64,000 nucleotides of DNA. It comes from Zeugodacus cucurbitae (taxonomy: Eukaryota; Arthropoda; Insecta; Diptera; Tephritidae). Positions 61,201-64,000 of this stretch are shown one piece after another. Position numbers and translations under genes: made by a program. Location of the stretch: the NCBI RefSeq assembly GCF_028554725.1, contig NC_071671.1, positions 9,668,001 to 9,732,000 on the forward strand, given 5' to 3'. Within the stretch, counting starts at the first letter, position 1; each line of letters opens with the position of its first letter. Under the pieces are notes generated by a model. That model made no database searches. It was not told where the DNA came from and saw nothing but the letters and a program-made list of their open reading frames with translations.

Positions 61201-63581
61201 AATTTTAACAATAAATTTTTTTTTTCACAAATAATATGAGAGGTCTCACACCATTTTTTCTAATTTCGAACTTTTCACAAACCAAATGTGAGGTCTCACA
61301 CAATTTTTATCAAATTTTCGAATTTCGAACTTTTCAAATGGTAGATCTCACACAATTTTTATCAAATTTTCGAATGTTGAGCTTTTAACAAATCAAATGG
61401 AATGTCTCACCATTTTTGTTCGAAATTCGAATTTCGAACTTTTCAAAAACCAAATGGACGTCTCACACTATTTGGACGAATTCCAATTTTAAACTTTTCA
61501 CAAATCAAATGTTAGGTCTCACACAATTTTTATAAAATTTCGAACTTTTCACAAATCAAGGGGGTCTCACACAATTTTTATCAAATTTTCGAATTTCGAA
61601 CTTTTCAAATGATAGATCTCACACAATTTTTATCAAATTTTCGAATGTCGAGCTTTTAACAAATCAAATGGGATATCTCACCATTTTTATTCGAAATTCG
61701 AATTTCGAACTTTCCACAAATCAAATGCGAGGTCTCAGATCTTTTTTAACAAATTCGAATTTCGAACTTTTCATAAATCAAATGGAAAGTCTCACTAATT
61801 TTTAACCAAAACAAATTTCAAATTCAATTTTTATCAAATTCGAATTTCGAACTTCGATCAAATTAAATGGGAGGTCTCACACCATATTTATCAAAATTTA
61901 ATTTCGTACTTTTCACAAATCATATGTGAGATCTCACATTATTTTTATTCCACTTTCGAATTTTTCACAAATCAAATGTGAGGTTTCACACAATTTTTAT
62001 CAAATTCGAATTTCGAACTTTTTACAATTCAAGTGGGTGGTCTCACACCATTTTTATCAAATTCGAATTTCGAACTTTGAATAAATAAAATGCGAAGTCT
62101 CACACCTTTTTTAACAAATTCGCATTTCGAACTTTTCACAAATCAAATGTCAGACCTCACACCATTTTTATCAAATTTGAATTTCGAACTTTTCACAAAT
62201 CAAATCAAAGATCGCTAATCTTTAACCAAAACAAATTTCAAATTCAATTTTTATCAAATTCGAATTTCGAACTGTTCACAAATCAAATGGTAGGTCTCAC
62301 ACCATTTTTATCAAATTCGAATTTCGAACTTTTCACAAATCAAATGGTAGGTCTCACACCATTTTTAACATATTCGAATTTCGAACTTTTCAAAAATCAA
62401 ATGGCGGGTCTCACACCATTTTTAACAAATTCGAATTTCAAATTCAATTTTTATCAAATTCGAATTTCGAACTTCGATCAAATTAAATGTGAAGTCTTTT
62501 CACAATTCAAATGTGAGGTCTCACACCATTTTTATCAAATTCGAATTTCAAACTTTTCACAATCACTAATTTTTACCGAATTCGAACTTCGATGAAATGA
62601 GCGGTTCATAACCTAACCGATTTGAAAACATAACAAAGAAGGAAGTATTTTTTTTTTATTGAAAAATACAACTTTCTATTCACGAGATAACCCTTTAATA
62701 CATTAAAAAATCGATGGGAATACAAAAAAATAATAACAAAACCATAATAAACATTACTAATACGAAATAGATTACTTAAACTCGTAAAGCTTATTCATAC
62801 ACACCCTAGCATATATGGACACATTGAGCACGCCAAACCATCCTCACACCCATCCACACAACATCCTTTTTCACACACACTCCACAAATTTTATAATGGA
62901 CAAGCAAAATTCATTAAAACCACAAATTTTCCCACAATTCTGCACCTTATGAATTCCTAGTTCTCATATTCTTGCATTAAATGTACTGCTTTGATAAGAA
63001 ATTATTAATTTATAGCCCCCAAAAACTTTGGAACCCCTTTCGTCGTGCATCGTCACCGCTACTTAGTATACAAAATTTTATAATTGCACTTAAGAGTTGT
63101 ATTCGTTTGGCATGTTTACATAGTTACGAGTGCATCAAACCATATTTACTGCATAGAAGTAACGAAAATCAGAAAAAACCCTATGCACAGTTATTAAATG
63201 AATCTTTAGCACGAGCACAAAATCAAAACCGACTGCATGTTCCAATTCCAATCGGCACTTTGCACCACACTGTTCCTGGATCCCCAGCAGGAATTCCCTT
63301 CTGCACCTCCTTAATTCCATTATCCTTTATTATTTAGTGTTTGTTACTTAGCTTTTAATTGCATGCACTGTATATATATTATACATTTCTTGTTTTTGTA
63401 ATTGTATTTTGGGTAATTGGCGCTTAAATAGTTTTTTTCTCATTGAATAATAATCTCTAATGTATTTCTAATTTTATTTGCGTTTCTCCATACACATTCT
63501 AGGCTTTGGGACAAACGCCGCCTAATCACCTCAACAAGCATCGACGTGTAGTCTCCGAGCATATGCATTCCAGGCATCCAG
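7176..63581 (+). CDS. RhoGEF2: RhoGEF2, 5' portion (PDZ-RhoGEF), gene runs off the right edge
   Basis: The gene encodes a PDZ-containing Rho guanine nucleotide exchange factor of the Drosophila RhoGEF2 / mammalian ARHGEF11-12 type. Eight coding exons (7176-7201, 35412-36228, 45166-45258, 45901-45958, 54912-55048, 55126-55299, 59191-60429, 63503-63581) join in one frame with GT-AG borders and give the first 874 codons plus one base. Order: a short start MEDPSIKKR; a low-complexity Asn/Thr/Gln/Gly segment; a PDZ domain at about 266-344; a coiled coil at about 380-435; a Gln/Pro-rich linker at 436-848; and the start of the next segment. The RGS-like, C1, DH and PH domains known for the family are not in the window. 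Known role in flies: it activates Rho1 downstream of G-alpha-12/13 signalling to drive myosin contraction in epithelial folding. An in-frame TGA at 7167 supports the start. Introns 1, 2 and 4 are very large and loaded with transposons. Confidence 0.9.
7202..8550. other. RhoGEF2 intron 1, left end: nothing recognised
   Basis: AT-rich intronic sequence with short purine and TATATG/ACATAC runs typical of fly introns. I see no gene, RNA gene or clear transposon. Confidence 0.4.
8551..9836 (-). mobile_element. RTE-like non-LTR retrotransposon, 5'-truncated RT and C-terminal part
   Basis: Read on the minus strand from 9836, broken frames encode reverse transcriptase blocks. These include RRGFRQGDSLSYDFFNLMLE and the catalytic YADDIDIIG, then the thumb-like RTKTKLYKSLIIPVLLYGAE region and the C-terminal RQRLRWLGHVVRMDE and GRGRPPLRW motifs. 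The endonuclease half is missing, as expected of 5' truncation, and at least two frame breaks separate the pieces. This is the longest of seven fragments of the same family in the window. The RTE-like assignment rests on these C-terminal motifs and is tentative; that it is a non-LTR RT is secure. Confidence 0.85.
9931..10990 (+). repeat. Dispersed repeat (GACAGTTGGTTCTA family) split by a mariner
   Basis: The pieces 9931-9954 and 10888-10990 form one copy of a short dispersed repeat. It contains GACAGTTGGTTCTA, a GGATCCGGATTTTTATCCGG palindrome-like stretch and a 3' CAA-rich tail. An uninterrupted relative lies at 21237-21357. The tail of CAA triplets suggests the 3' end of a retroelement, but I cannot name the family. 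Confidence 0.65.
9955..10887 (+). mobile_element. Mariner transposon, DD41D (rosa-like), internally deleted, copy 1
   Basis: A 933-bp element bounded by TA duplications at 9953-9954 and 10888-10889. Its ends share GGGTGATTTTTT as inverted termini. An open frame from 10127 to 10780 encodes the catalytic part of a transposase: SDEAHFW (first Asp), FQQDGATCH (second Asp) and CDLTPLDYFLWGY (third Asp). There are 41 residues between the second and third Asp. The DNA-binding half is gone. An ATG at 10068 opens the expected N-terminus (MNRLTNEQRL) but after about 26 codons meets a deletion junction near 10144 that shifts frame, so no full transposase can be made. Non-autonomous. Confidence 0.93.
10991..14344. 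other. Intron 1: nothing recognised
   Basis: AT-rich sequence with short microsatellite-like runs (TATG, ATGTAC). None of the short open frames has a protein signature, and I recognise no transposon or RNA gene. Confidence 0.4.
14345..15020 (-). mobile_element. Non-LTR element fragment with RNase H domain (I/Jockey-like)
   Basis: On the minus strand the frame carries GHKGIAGNELVDELAR, the C-terminal RNase H signature of RNase H-bearing non-LTR elements. VGPHAIREMFW and NTKRFKCLINLPKSK follow, and then a disrupted zinc-knuckle region. A downstream 3' UTR-like stretch (about 14345-14420) matches 17390-17450 on the opposite strand, which marks the two as the same family. Confidence 0.75.
15021..15945. 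other. Intron 1: nothing recognised
   Basis: Intronic sequence without a recognisable gene or transposon. It has a somewhat GC-richer patch around 15250-15500. Confidence 0.35.
15946..16611 (-). mobile_element. Mariner-type transposon, internally deleted
   Basis: TA duplications at 15944-15945 and 16612-16613 bound a 666-bp element ending in AAGGGTTT / AACCCTT. The minus strand encodes part of a mariner transposase: PLHPEKITVWCGLW and MWFQQDGATSH (second Asp). The segment with the third Asp is deleted, and the frame jumps straight to the C-terminal VENWVQRLDFCKRARGG. The left inverted terminus is also shortened compared with the copies at 19120 and 50434. Confidence 0.85.
16620..17455 (+). 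mobile_element. Non-LTR element fragment (late RT, RNase H, 3' UTR)
   Basis: Plus-strand frames with breaks encode YKRLADMKWGCSPHIIR and IVIPIITHCG (end of the RT domain), then NTDGSQPSGIGAAIAGP (start of RNase H), VGPNSIREMF, and FLTNLPRSKLRVLVGLYTGH. The last two match the fragment at 14345-15020, so this is a second copy of that family in the opposite orientation. Internal deletions have removed most of RNase H. Confidence 0.75.
17456..19119. other. Intron 1: no gene; one palindromic TGACGTCA
   Basis: Nothing coding is recognised. A perfect CRE-type palindrome TGACGTCA sits at 18317-18324. With no other support it may be chance. Confidence 0.35.
19120..20307 (-). mobile_element. Mariner-type transposon, nearly full length but decayed
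   Basis: This is a 1,188-bp element with TA duplications at 19118-19119 and 20308-20309. Its termini are alike: GAGGGTTTTTC on the left and, read inward on the minus strand from the right, AAGGGTTTTTCC. The minus strand still shows the helix-turn-helix part (LSLVEKFESTGTVQNVPVPV, then LGISVTSLWRILRKDLG) and the C-terminal VYANKPATIDELRTNIE region. Many stops and frame shifts separate them. It is the best-preserved member, by extent, of the family also seen at 15946 and 50434. Confidence 0.88.
20310..21236. other. Intron 1: nothing recognised
   Basis: AT-rich intronic sequence with ACATAC/TATGTA runs. No gene or transposon is recognised. Confidence 0.4.
21237..21357 (+). repeat. Dispersed repeat (GACAGTTGGTTCTA family), uninterrupted copy
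   Basis: It runs from CGACAGTTGGTTCTATGTAA through a GGATTTTTATCC core to a CAACAACAA tail. It aligns with the copy at 9931-10990 once the mariner there is removed, and so gives the empty target site. A weaker relative begins near 22062. Confidence 0.65.
21660..22220 (-). repeat. Unclassified dispersed repeat
   Basis: It starts with a GTTGTTGTTGTAACGG stretch and contains GAGGCCCAGGAAATGAGCTG, which recurs at 31746-31764 with small changes. The minus-strand frame ends in QLISWASR here and in QLVSWASR at 31740, so the homology reaches the protein level. It is probably a decayed retroelement frame, but no domain is recognised. The part after about 22060 resembles the GACAGTTGGTTCTA repeat. Confidence 0.55.
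22221..24439. other. Intron 1: no supported gene
   Basis: Mostly AT-rich intronic sequence. The stretch 23260-23720 is less AT-biased and has the look of decayed transposon coding sequence on the minus strand, but I could not assign a family. The short open frames around 23840-24380 overlap on both strands and have no signature. Confidence 0.35.
24440..25200 (-). mobile_element. Non-LTR element fragment with RNase H and C-terminal zinc knuckle
   Basis: The minus strand encodes LFQAEIFTIGKCAEVILDRN and IAIISDSQA (RNase H core). WIPGQKECASRN follows, then LVALHIGHYRLRCHLRKLG with a Cys-x2-Cys pair (QCLFC), the usual C-terminus of these elements. The YTDGS start of RNase H is not preserved. It appears to be a relative of the fragment at 41370-41800. 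Confidence 0.72.
25201..26835. other. Intron 1: microsatellites, no gene
   Basis: A (TG)n run lies near 25846-25865, and AACAAC-type triplet runs near 26090-26270. No gene is recognised. Open frames around 25089-25712 lack any signature. Confidence 0.4.
26836..27590 (-). mobile_element. Mariner-type transposon, decayed
   Basis: Minus-strand frames show part of the transposase N-terminal region, IQLVQELKPFDLPKRHHFALW, then FSNEVHFRVN, where the first catalytic Asp (normally SDEVHF/SDEAHF) has become Asn. Downstream homology to the elements at 31100 and 33265 includes the complement of ATGGCTCGATAACGGTAGTC. The right end reads CAGGTGATCCAAGTAGAGGG inward, matching the left end at 33270. The left boundary is approximate. 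Confidence 0.75.
27591..28439. other. Intron 1: nothing recognised
   Basis: AT-rich sequence without a recognisable gene or transposon. Confidence 0.4.
28440..28925 (-). mobile_element. RTE-like fragment (C-terminal)
   Basis: The minus strand encodes GLSRQLQSKVFSRQTKIKLY, then HIIPVLMYAAEAWT and ALVVYEGKVFQNIYGP, homologous to the 8551-9836 element. The GHVVRMDE and GR-rich regions are recognisable but frame-shifted. 5'-truncated. Confidence 0.8.
28926..31099. other. Intron 1: no supported gene
   Basis: No gene is recognised. Around 30548-30598 there is a short tandem of GGTTGGTAACTG-like units. The stretch 29400-30350 is GC-richer than its surroundings but has no protein signature. Confidence 0.35.
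31100..31735 (-). mobile_element. Mariner-type transposon, decayed
   Basis: The minus strand encodes MPFHPEKTTVWCGLWASRVI, then GPYFFKNDAGENVSVKGDRY and a broken catalytic region. The left end GGGTAAGCCATTTCGAGG near 31101 has the look of a mariner terminus. The right end near 31735 abuts or is replaced by another repeat. Confidence 0.78.
31736..32310 (-). repeat. Unclassified dispersed repeat, second copy
   Basis: Related to 21660-22220 through GAGGCCCAGGAAACGAGCTG and the minus-strand frame ending QLVSWASR. It extends further than the other copy, to about 32310, and is decayed. No domain is recognised. Confidence 0.5.
32311..33264. other. Intron 1: nothing recognised
   Basis: AT-rich intronic sequence. 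No gene or transposon is recognised. Confidence 0.4.
33265..34520 (+). mobile_element. Mariner-type transposon split by an RTE-like insertion
   Basis: The left terminus GGGTGATCCAAGTAGAGG lies near 33272. Plus-strand frames encode FRNETFWLNGYVNKH, GVVCDPVESLVHISS-type remnants, GENVTVNGDRYRAMITDY, IWFQQDAT (second Asp kept, Gly lost) and FGPVDLPSRSCDIT. They break at about 33716. The mariner resumes at about 34400 with LLLWGYVKFKV. The right terminus is not clear. Several stops and an Asp-to-Asn change at the first catalytic site (SDEAHF to RNETF) show decay. Confidence 0.78.
33717..34394 (-). mobile_element. RTE-like fragment nested in a mariner
   Basis: The minus strand encodes GVFERKILRKIYGPQNIGN, RQRLRWLSHVVRMDENTPAL and GGSRGRGRPPLRW. 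Upstream, in another frame, are the complements of the YLGTSI and KTKYLLS blocks. The 3' junction is near 33716 and the 5' truncation near 34394. Mariner sequence flanks both sides. Confidence 0.82.
34521..35411. other. Intron 1, right end
   Basis: No gene. The stretch 34590-34690 resembles the end of a dispersed repeat but is unassigned. The acceptor TTTTTTTACAG ends at 35411. Confidence 0.45.
35412..36228 (+). CDS. RhoGEF2: RhoGEF2 coding exon 2 (low-complexity region, start of PDZ)
   Basis: Residues 9-281. After LIDFGIDEHEYDEVQELPDE comes a Gln/Asn/Thr-rich segment with Pro clusters and a Lys/Ser patch (KLKNSKKNKSKSKIPRSP). A long Gly/Ser/Thr/Val-rich stretch follows, then QISPIPESPKNFQYLTLTVR, where PDZ begins. 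The carboxylate-binding loop is GYGM. The exon ends AAG with donor GTGAGT. Confidence 0.88.
36229..36895. other. Intron 2, left end: nothing recognised
   Basis: AT-rich sequence with no gene or transposon recognised. Confidence 0.4.
36896..37570 (-). mobile_element. Non-LTR element ORF1 fragment
   Basis: The minus strand carries a Ser/Thr/Lys-rich segment (SSSVKRAAFLTSSKNIARTG). After frame breaks it carries LFADVARNRIIIGVLDVIDP and EGKIHRTQWK, a block typical of the ORF1 product of RNase H-bearing non-LTR elements. It is probably from the same broad group as the RNase H fragments elsewhere in the window. Confidence 0.6.
37571..38939. other. Intron 2: no supported gene
   Basis: The stretch 37600-38060 is not as AT-rich as typical intron and may be more decayed retroelement. 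The remainder is ordinary AT-rich intron. No gene is recognised. Confidence 0.35.
38940..39425 (-). mobile_element. RTE-like endonuclease-domain fragment
   Basis: The minus strand begins near 39425 with MNMKQQLRMRNPIFDEDHYK and DLRTCTWNVRTL, the start of an APE-type endonuclease. It continues, after a frame break, with FVVGERLRRRVLAFTPADER, then LATIHIKARCFNISLICAHA and KNTFYERLE. This is the upstream part of the family whose RT end lies at 8551-9836. Its presence alone, without RT, is unusual for simple 5' truncation and implies a later deletion. Confidence 0.78.
39426..41029. other. Intron 2: no supported gene
   Basis: 39420-39720 looks like decayed repeat sequence of unknown family. The remainder is AT-rich intron without a recognised feature. 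Confidence 0.35.
41030..41335 (+). mobile_element. Second non-LTR family, C-terminal fragment
   Basis: Plus-strand sequence encodes WLGHVL-like and NPQGSRSKGRRALTGRRNFD blocks with frame breaks. These are the C-terminal motif pair of many non-LTR elements (compare GHVVR and GRGRP above), but the sequence differs clearly from the minus-strand RTE-like family. Confidence 0.55.
41370..41800 (+). mobile_element. Non-LTR element fragment, RNase H to C-terminal zinc knuckle
   Basis: The plus strand encodes LRNKLKQLVALYTGHSRLKS, then HLHKLGNCSSGQCRLCVLEA and ETPEDLLLF. This is the C-terminal LYTGH/Cys-x2-Cys block of RNase H-bearing non-LTR elements, related to 24440-25200. Confidence 0.72.
41801..43649. 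other. Intron 2: no supported gene
   Basis: Several open frames of 60-124 codons on both strands around 42020-42930 are low in complexity (CTG, GTT and CAAAA runs) and overlap one another. I see no protein signature. Confidence 0.4.
43650..44450 (-). mobile_element. RTE-like RT-domain fragment
   Basis: The minus strand encodes CANFRGISLLNITFKVLSSV (RT palm start) and, after breaks, RQMGLVVNEDKTNYLLSS-like and VDNFVYLGTGI blocks. These align with 8917-9836 with internal deletions. Confidence 0.8.
44480..44740 (+). mobile_element. Non-LTR element C-terminal fragment (LLTGH type)
   Basis: The plus strand reads LLTGHCLIRRHASRLGIPYN and then DYCRSRQEVEEEE. This is the C-terminal block of RNase H-bearing elements, of a different subfamily from the LYTGH copies. 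It is abutted on the left by the minus-strand RTE-like fragment. Confidence 0.65.
44741..45165. other. Intron 2, right end
   Basis: Intronic sequence ending in the acceptor TTCATTGCAG at 45165. No other feature. Confidence 0.5.
45166..45258 (+). CDS. RhoGEF2: RhoGEF2 coding exon 3 (PDZ core)
   Basis: Residues 282-312. It encodes VSGDNPVFVESVKPGGAAQI then AGLVAGDMILK, the central strands and helix of a PDZ domain including the GGAA turn and the GD-x-I-L-x-VNG motif, which runs into exon 4. Phase 0 at both ends; donor GTTTGT. Confidence 0.93.
45259..45900. other. RhoGEF2 intron 3
   Basis: A 642-bp AT-rich intron with T and TTG runs. No embedded feature is recognised. Confidence 0.7.
45901..45958 (+). 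CDS. RhoGEF2: RhoGEF2 coding exon 4 (PDZ)
   Basis: Residues 313-331 plus one base. It encodes VNGQEVRMEKHPTVVGLIK, the VNG turn and second helix of PDZ. The acceptor CTTTTTTAG ends at 45900 and the donor GTATGT begins at 45959. Confidence 0.93.
45959..46704. other. Intron 4, left end
   Basis: Intronic sequence with a short (AC)n run near 46141. No gene is recognised. Confidence 0.45.
46705..47634 (+). mobile_element. Mariner transposon, DD41D (rosa-like), internally deleted, copy 2
   Basis: A 930-bp twin of the element at 9955-10887, with TA duplications at 46703-46704 and 47635-47636. The 217-codon catalytic frame (46877-47530) is identical at protein level to copy 1, including the three Asp residues and the same deletion junction. 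By eye the two differ only near the 3' end, after AACCGATGAGA, and in the length of a T run. It lies in the same orientation as copy 1. Non-autonomous. Confidence 0.94.
47760..48360 (+). repeat. Unclassified dispersed repeat, internal part
   Basis: The text GATGGGCGAAATCGG near 48004 resembles GTAGGGCGGAATCGG at 63983-63997, and the motif GGGAACTACTTGACCAATTT is of the same AT-balanced non-coding type. I take 47760-48360 and 63640-64000 as different parts of one repeat family, not identified. It contains a perfect tandem duplication, listed separately. Confidence 0.45.
48034..48327. repeat. Perfect 147-bp tandem duplication
   Basis: Two identical head-to-tail units, 48034-48180 and 48181-48327. 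The unit length is a multiple of three, so an open frame runs through both copies (48028-48333), but nothing suggests it is expressed. Confidence 0.95.
48400..48935 (-). mobile_element. RTE-like fragment, decayed
   Basis: By nucleotide similarity to 8551-9836 and 51199-51681 the minus strand carries the RQRLRW / GVFERK / YKSLIIP blocks, with many indels. Key matching stretch: CGTAGCCGCTGTCTTTTTAT at about 48610. 5'-truncated. Confidence 0.75.
48936..50433. other. Intron 4: repeat end and no supported gene
   Basis: Near 49095-49135 a stretch ending GGGTATAACTCAAAG on the minus strand resembles the starting part of the 63640-64000 repeat. A GC-richer block at 49340-50230 has overlapping open frames on both strands (up to 247 codons from a GTG) but no protein signature. 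The remainder is AT-rich intron. Confidence 0.4.
50434..51786 (-). mobile_element. Mariner-type transposon carrying a nested RTE-like insertion
   Basis: TA duplications at 50432-50433 and 51787-51788 bound termini AAGGGTTTTTC / GAAAAACCCTT. It is the same family as 15946-16611 and 19120-20307. Minus-strand transposase homology is visible, but stops and indels are frequent. An RTE-like fragment splits it at 51199-51681. Confidence 0.86.
51199..51681 (-). mobile_element. RTE-like insertion with target-site duplication
   Basis: The minus strand encodes IIPVLIYGAEAWTTSKSDET, GVFERKILRKIYDPQNVGN and RQRLRCLGHFVRMVEN. It is flanked by TGACAAGCCTT (51188-51198) and TGACAAACCTT (51682-51692), an 11-bp duplication with one mismatch. 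Severe 5' truncation leaves 483 bp. Confidence 0.88.
51789..53080. other. Intron 4: nothing recognised
   Basis: AT-rich intronic sequence. An 82-codon open frame near 52028 has no signature. Confidence 0.4.
53083..54290. repeat. 33-bp tandem array, about 36 copies
   Basis: The unit is approximately CAGACAGTCTCTTAATTT followed by AGTCAATTAATATTT (33 bp). Copies differ by single substitutions such as AACAGTATC, AGACAATTT and AACATTTGT, with a few 29-31 bp short units. Ordered sets of variants recur (for example near 53230-53370 and 53690-53830), so a higher-order repeat is superimposed. The array lies in RhoGEF2 intron 4. Confidence 0.95.
54390..54700 (-). mobile_element. Diverged MITE copy
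   Basis: The stretch near 54624-54680 (GGTAAATCGATCT, TTTAATCGAGCAAAG and GGTTAATTGATCAATTAA) is homologous to the complement of 58545-58610 in the MITE at 58530-58880. TTTCGCACAGC motifs near 54395 and 54445 resemble its termini. The outer boundaries are not sharp. Confidence 0.5.
54912..55048 (+). CDS. RhoGEF2: RhoGEF2 coding exon 5 (end of PDZ)
   Basis: Residues 332-377. ASTIVELAVKRS is the last PDZ strand. A Ser/Thr/Pro-rich linker (TRPTSVGIVPSTPILSGRDR) ending GPQPVD follows. The acceptor TCTCTTGCAG ends at 54911 and the donor GTAAAT begins at 55049. Confidence 0.9.
55126..55299 (+). CDS. RhoGEF2: RhoGEF2 coding exon 6 (coiled coil)
   Basis: Residues 378-435. KRREMETYKIQTLQKMLEQE then KLNLERLKGD and ANIRKLREQLRKIGAE form two heptad-like charged helices separated by a NDPSYKLSE break. 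Phase 0 at both ends. The 77-bp intron 5 precedes it. Confidence 0.92.
55300..57189. other. Intron 6, left part: nothing recognised
   Basis: Very AT-rich, especially 56760-57180. No gene. Open frames reading through the exon 6 donor are not supported. Confidence 0.45.
57190..58115 (-). mobile_element. Tc1-like transposon remnant
   Basis: The complement of 57190-57560 yields broken blocks resembling a Tc1 transposase: HRLHENFLN, then FNHFENDGKPYVRQQEY, which recalls the SDESKFNxFxSDGxxYVRR region. The sequence near 58082-58108, CAGTGGCTTAATTCAGTGAG, is of Tc1 terminus type. No intact frame exists and the left end was not found. Confidence 0.45.
58116..58529. other. Intron 6: nothing recognised
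   Basis: AT-rich intronic sequence between the Tc1-like remnant and the MITE. Confidence 0.45.
58530..58880. mobile_element. MITE, 351 bp, TA target duplication
   Basis: TA at 58528-58529 and 58881-58882 flank inverted termini GCCTTTTCACACA / TGTGCGAAAAGGC. Just inside each end is the palindrome TTGATCAA within an AATT-rich context. There is no coding capacity. The TA duplication suggests mobilisation by a Tc1/mariner-type transposase, but the termini do not resemble the mariners in this window. Confidence 0.85.
58881..59190. other. Intron 6, right end
   Basis: Intronic sequence ending in a pyrimidine/CA-rich tract and the acceptor CTCTCAACAG at 59190. The upstream CA-rich run overlaps a short open frame that is not supported. 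Confidence 0.5.
59191..60429 (+). CDS. RhoGEF2: RhoGEF2 coding exon 7 (Gln/Pro-rich linker)
   Basis: Residues 436-848, starting DAPTIKLQPTANNNKNNAML. It has His/Gln runs, several polyQ tracts (about 59502-59520, 59586-59600, 59641-59658, 60361-60385), a Leu/Ser patch PAFLSLLPRSLSSLSLG, and two class II SH3-type proline motifs, PPPLPQR near residue 621 and PPPLPPR near 747. GC content is clearly higher than in the flanking introns. The donor GTAAGT begins at 60430. Reading through gives a stop at 60481-60483. Confidence 0.9.
60430..61099. other. Intron 7, left part
   Basis: It contains an in-frame extension of exon 7 to a TAA at 60481-60483, overlapped by an AATAAA at 60483-60488. Otherwise no gene. 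There is a CAA/ACT triplet-rich patch around 60700-60830. Confidence 0.45.
61100..62605. repeat. 57-bp tandem array in intron 7
   Basis: A degenerate array with a unit near CACAAATCAAATGGTAGG, then TCTCACACCATTTTTATC and AAATTCGAATTTCGAACTTTT split across it (57 bp). Roughly 25 copies vary in length by internal deletions. The last four at 62230-62420 are the most regular. Each unit carries TTCGAATTTCGAA, a near-palindrome. Confidence 0.92.
62606..63502. other. Intron 7, right part
   Basis: AT-rich intron. A 118-codon ATG-initiated open frame (62981-63337) has no recognised domain. The acceptor CATTCTAG ends at 63502. Confidence 0.45.
63503..63581 (+). CDS. RhoGEF2: RhoGEF2 coding exon 8
   Basis: Residues 849-874 plus one base: ALGQTPPNHLNKHRRVVSEH then MHSRHP. 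It follows exon 7 in phase 0 and ends with donor GTAATT at 63582. The next exon, expected to lead towards the RGS-like domain, is outside the window. Confidence 0.85.
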
Positions 63582-63639
63582 GTAATTTGAGAGCTTTATT
63601 CGATAAATATTTACTATTTTAAGTATTAAATAGAGTTGG

Positions 63640-64000
63640 GTATTACAGTTAAGGAAGGGCTAAGTTCGAGTGTAACATTTTATACTCTCGCAATTTATTG
63701 CTATATTTATACTCTCGCAACAAAAGTTGCTAAGAGAGTATTATAGTTTTGTCCACATAACGGTTGTTTGTATGTCCTAAAACTAAACGAGTTAGATATA
63801 AGGTTATATATACCAAAGTGATCAGTGTGACGAGTAAAGTTCAAATCCACATGTCTGTCTGTCTGTCCGTCCGTCCGTCCGTCTGTCCGTCCGTGCAAGC
63901 TGTAACTTGAGTAAAAATTGAGATATCTTAATGAAACTTGGAACACGTATTCTTTGGCACCATAAGAAGGTTAAGTTCGAAGTAGGGCGGAATCGGACCA
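63640..64000 (+). repeat. Start of an unclassified dispersed repeat with a CTGTCCGT microsatellite
   Basis: The stretch begins near AAGGAAGGGCTAAGTTCG and includes two copies of TATACTCTCGCAA (63681, 63709). It also has a (CTGT/CCGT)n run at 63859-63895. It runs to the window edge. Fragments at 49095-49135 (minus) and 47760-48360 seem to belong to the same family. I recognise it only as a repeat type common in fly introns; no protein is encoded. Confidence 0.55.

Noticed and set aside
62287..62595. Open frame with a 19-residue repeat (NQMVGLTPFL type)
   Set aside because: It is explained by the 57-bp tandem array: 57 is a multiple of three, so one frame stays open by chance in the regular copies.
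62981..63337. 118-codon ATG-initiated frame just before RhoGEF2 exon 8
   Set aside because: No recognisable domain, AT-rich composition, and no splice sites that would join it in frame with exons 7 and 8, which already join directly in phase 0.
1..64000. CRISPR array, tRNA or rRNA genes, prokaryotic operons
   Set aside because: The tandem arrays have no spacer structure, no cloverleaf or rRNA core was recognised, and the gene structure is clearly eukaryotic.

Overview
The window looks like a piece of a dipteran nuclear genome, most likely a tephritid fruit fly. It is AT-rich, has spliced genes with short GT-AG introns, and carries three genes whose products match insect families. It is dense in mariner-type transposons and non-LTR retroelement fragments, including mariners of the DD41D (rosa-like) spacing first described from Ceratitis. 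The species assignment is inference; no organelle, prokaryotic or viral gene was seen.

Layout. (1) 699-2865, plus strand: a complete three-exon gene for the nucleolar circularly permuted GTPase Ns2/GNL2. (2) 4165-3212, minus strand: a complete four-exon gene for the PA28-gamma-interacting protein PSME3IP1 (NIP30/FAM192A). These two genes converge tail to tail and have back-to-back poly(A) signals around 2930-2942. (3) 7176 to beyond the right edge, plus strand: the 5' part of RhoGEF2. Eight coding exons were resolved by reading frame and splice sites: 7176-7201, 35412-36228, 45166-45258, 45901-45958, 54912-55048, 55126-55299, 59191-60429 and 63503-63581. They encode a unique N-terminus, a PDZ domain split over four exons, a coiled coil and a long Gln/Pro-rich linker. 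The RGS-like, C1, DH and PH parts expected of the family must lie to the right of the window.

Most of the window is RhoGEF2 intron. Intron 1 (28.2 kb), intron 2 (8.9 kb) and intron 4 (9.0 kb) are filled with transposon remains: eight mariner-type elements, seven fragments of one RTE-like non-LTR element (all antisense to RhoGEF2), six fragments of non-LTR elements with RNase H or matching ORF1 sequence (the RNase H fragments fall into at least two subfamilies), a Tc1-like remnant, a MITE with clear terminal inverted repeats, and several unclassified dispersed repeats. Intron 4 also holds a 33-bp tandem array of about 1.2 kb, and intron 7 a 57-bp tandem array of about 1.5 kb.

The genes do not form a pathway. 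Ns2 acts in 60S ribosome assembly, PSME3IP1 in nuclear proteasome-activator function, and RhoGEF2 in Rho1-dependent epithelial contractility. I found no convincing evidence of a wholly new biological system. The most interesting observations are the twin internally deleted mariners, the one-sided orientation of the RTE-like insertions, the two intronic satellite-like arrays, and a possible PDZ-only short RhoGEF2 product.
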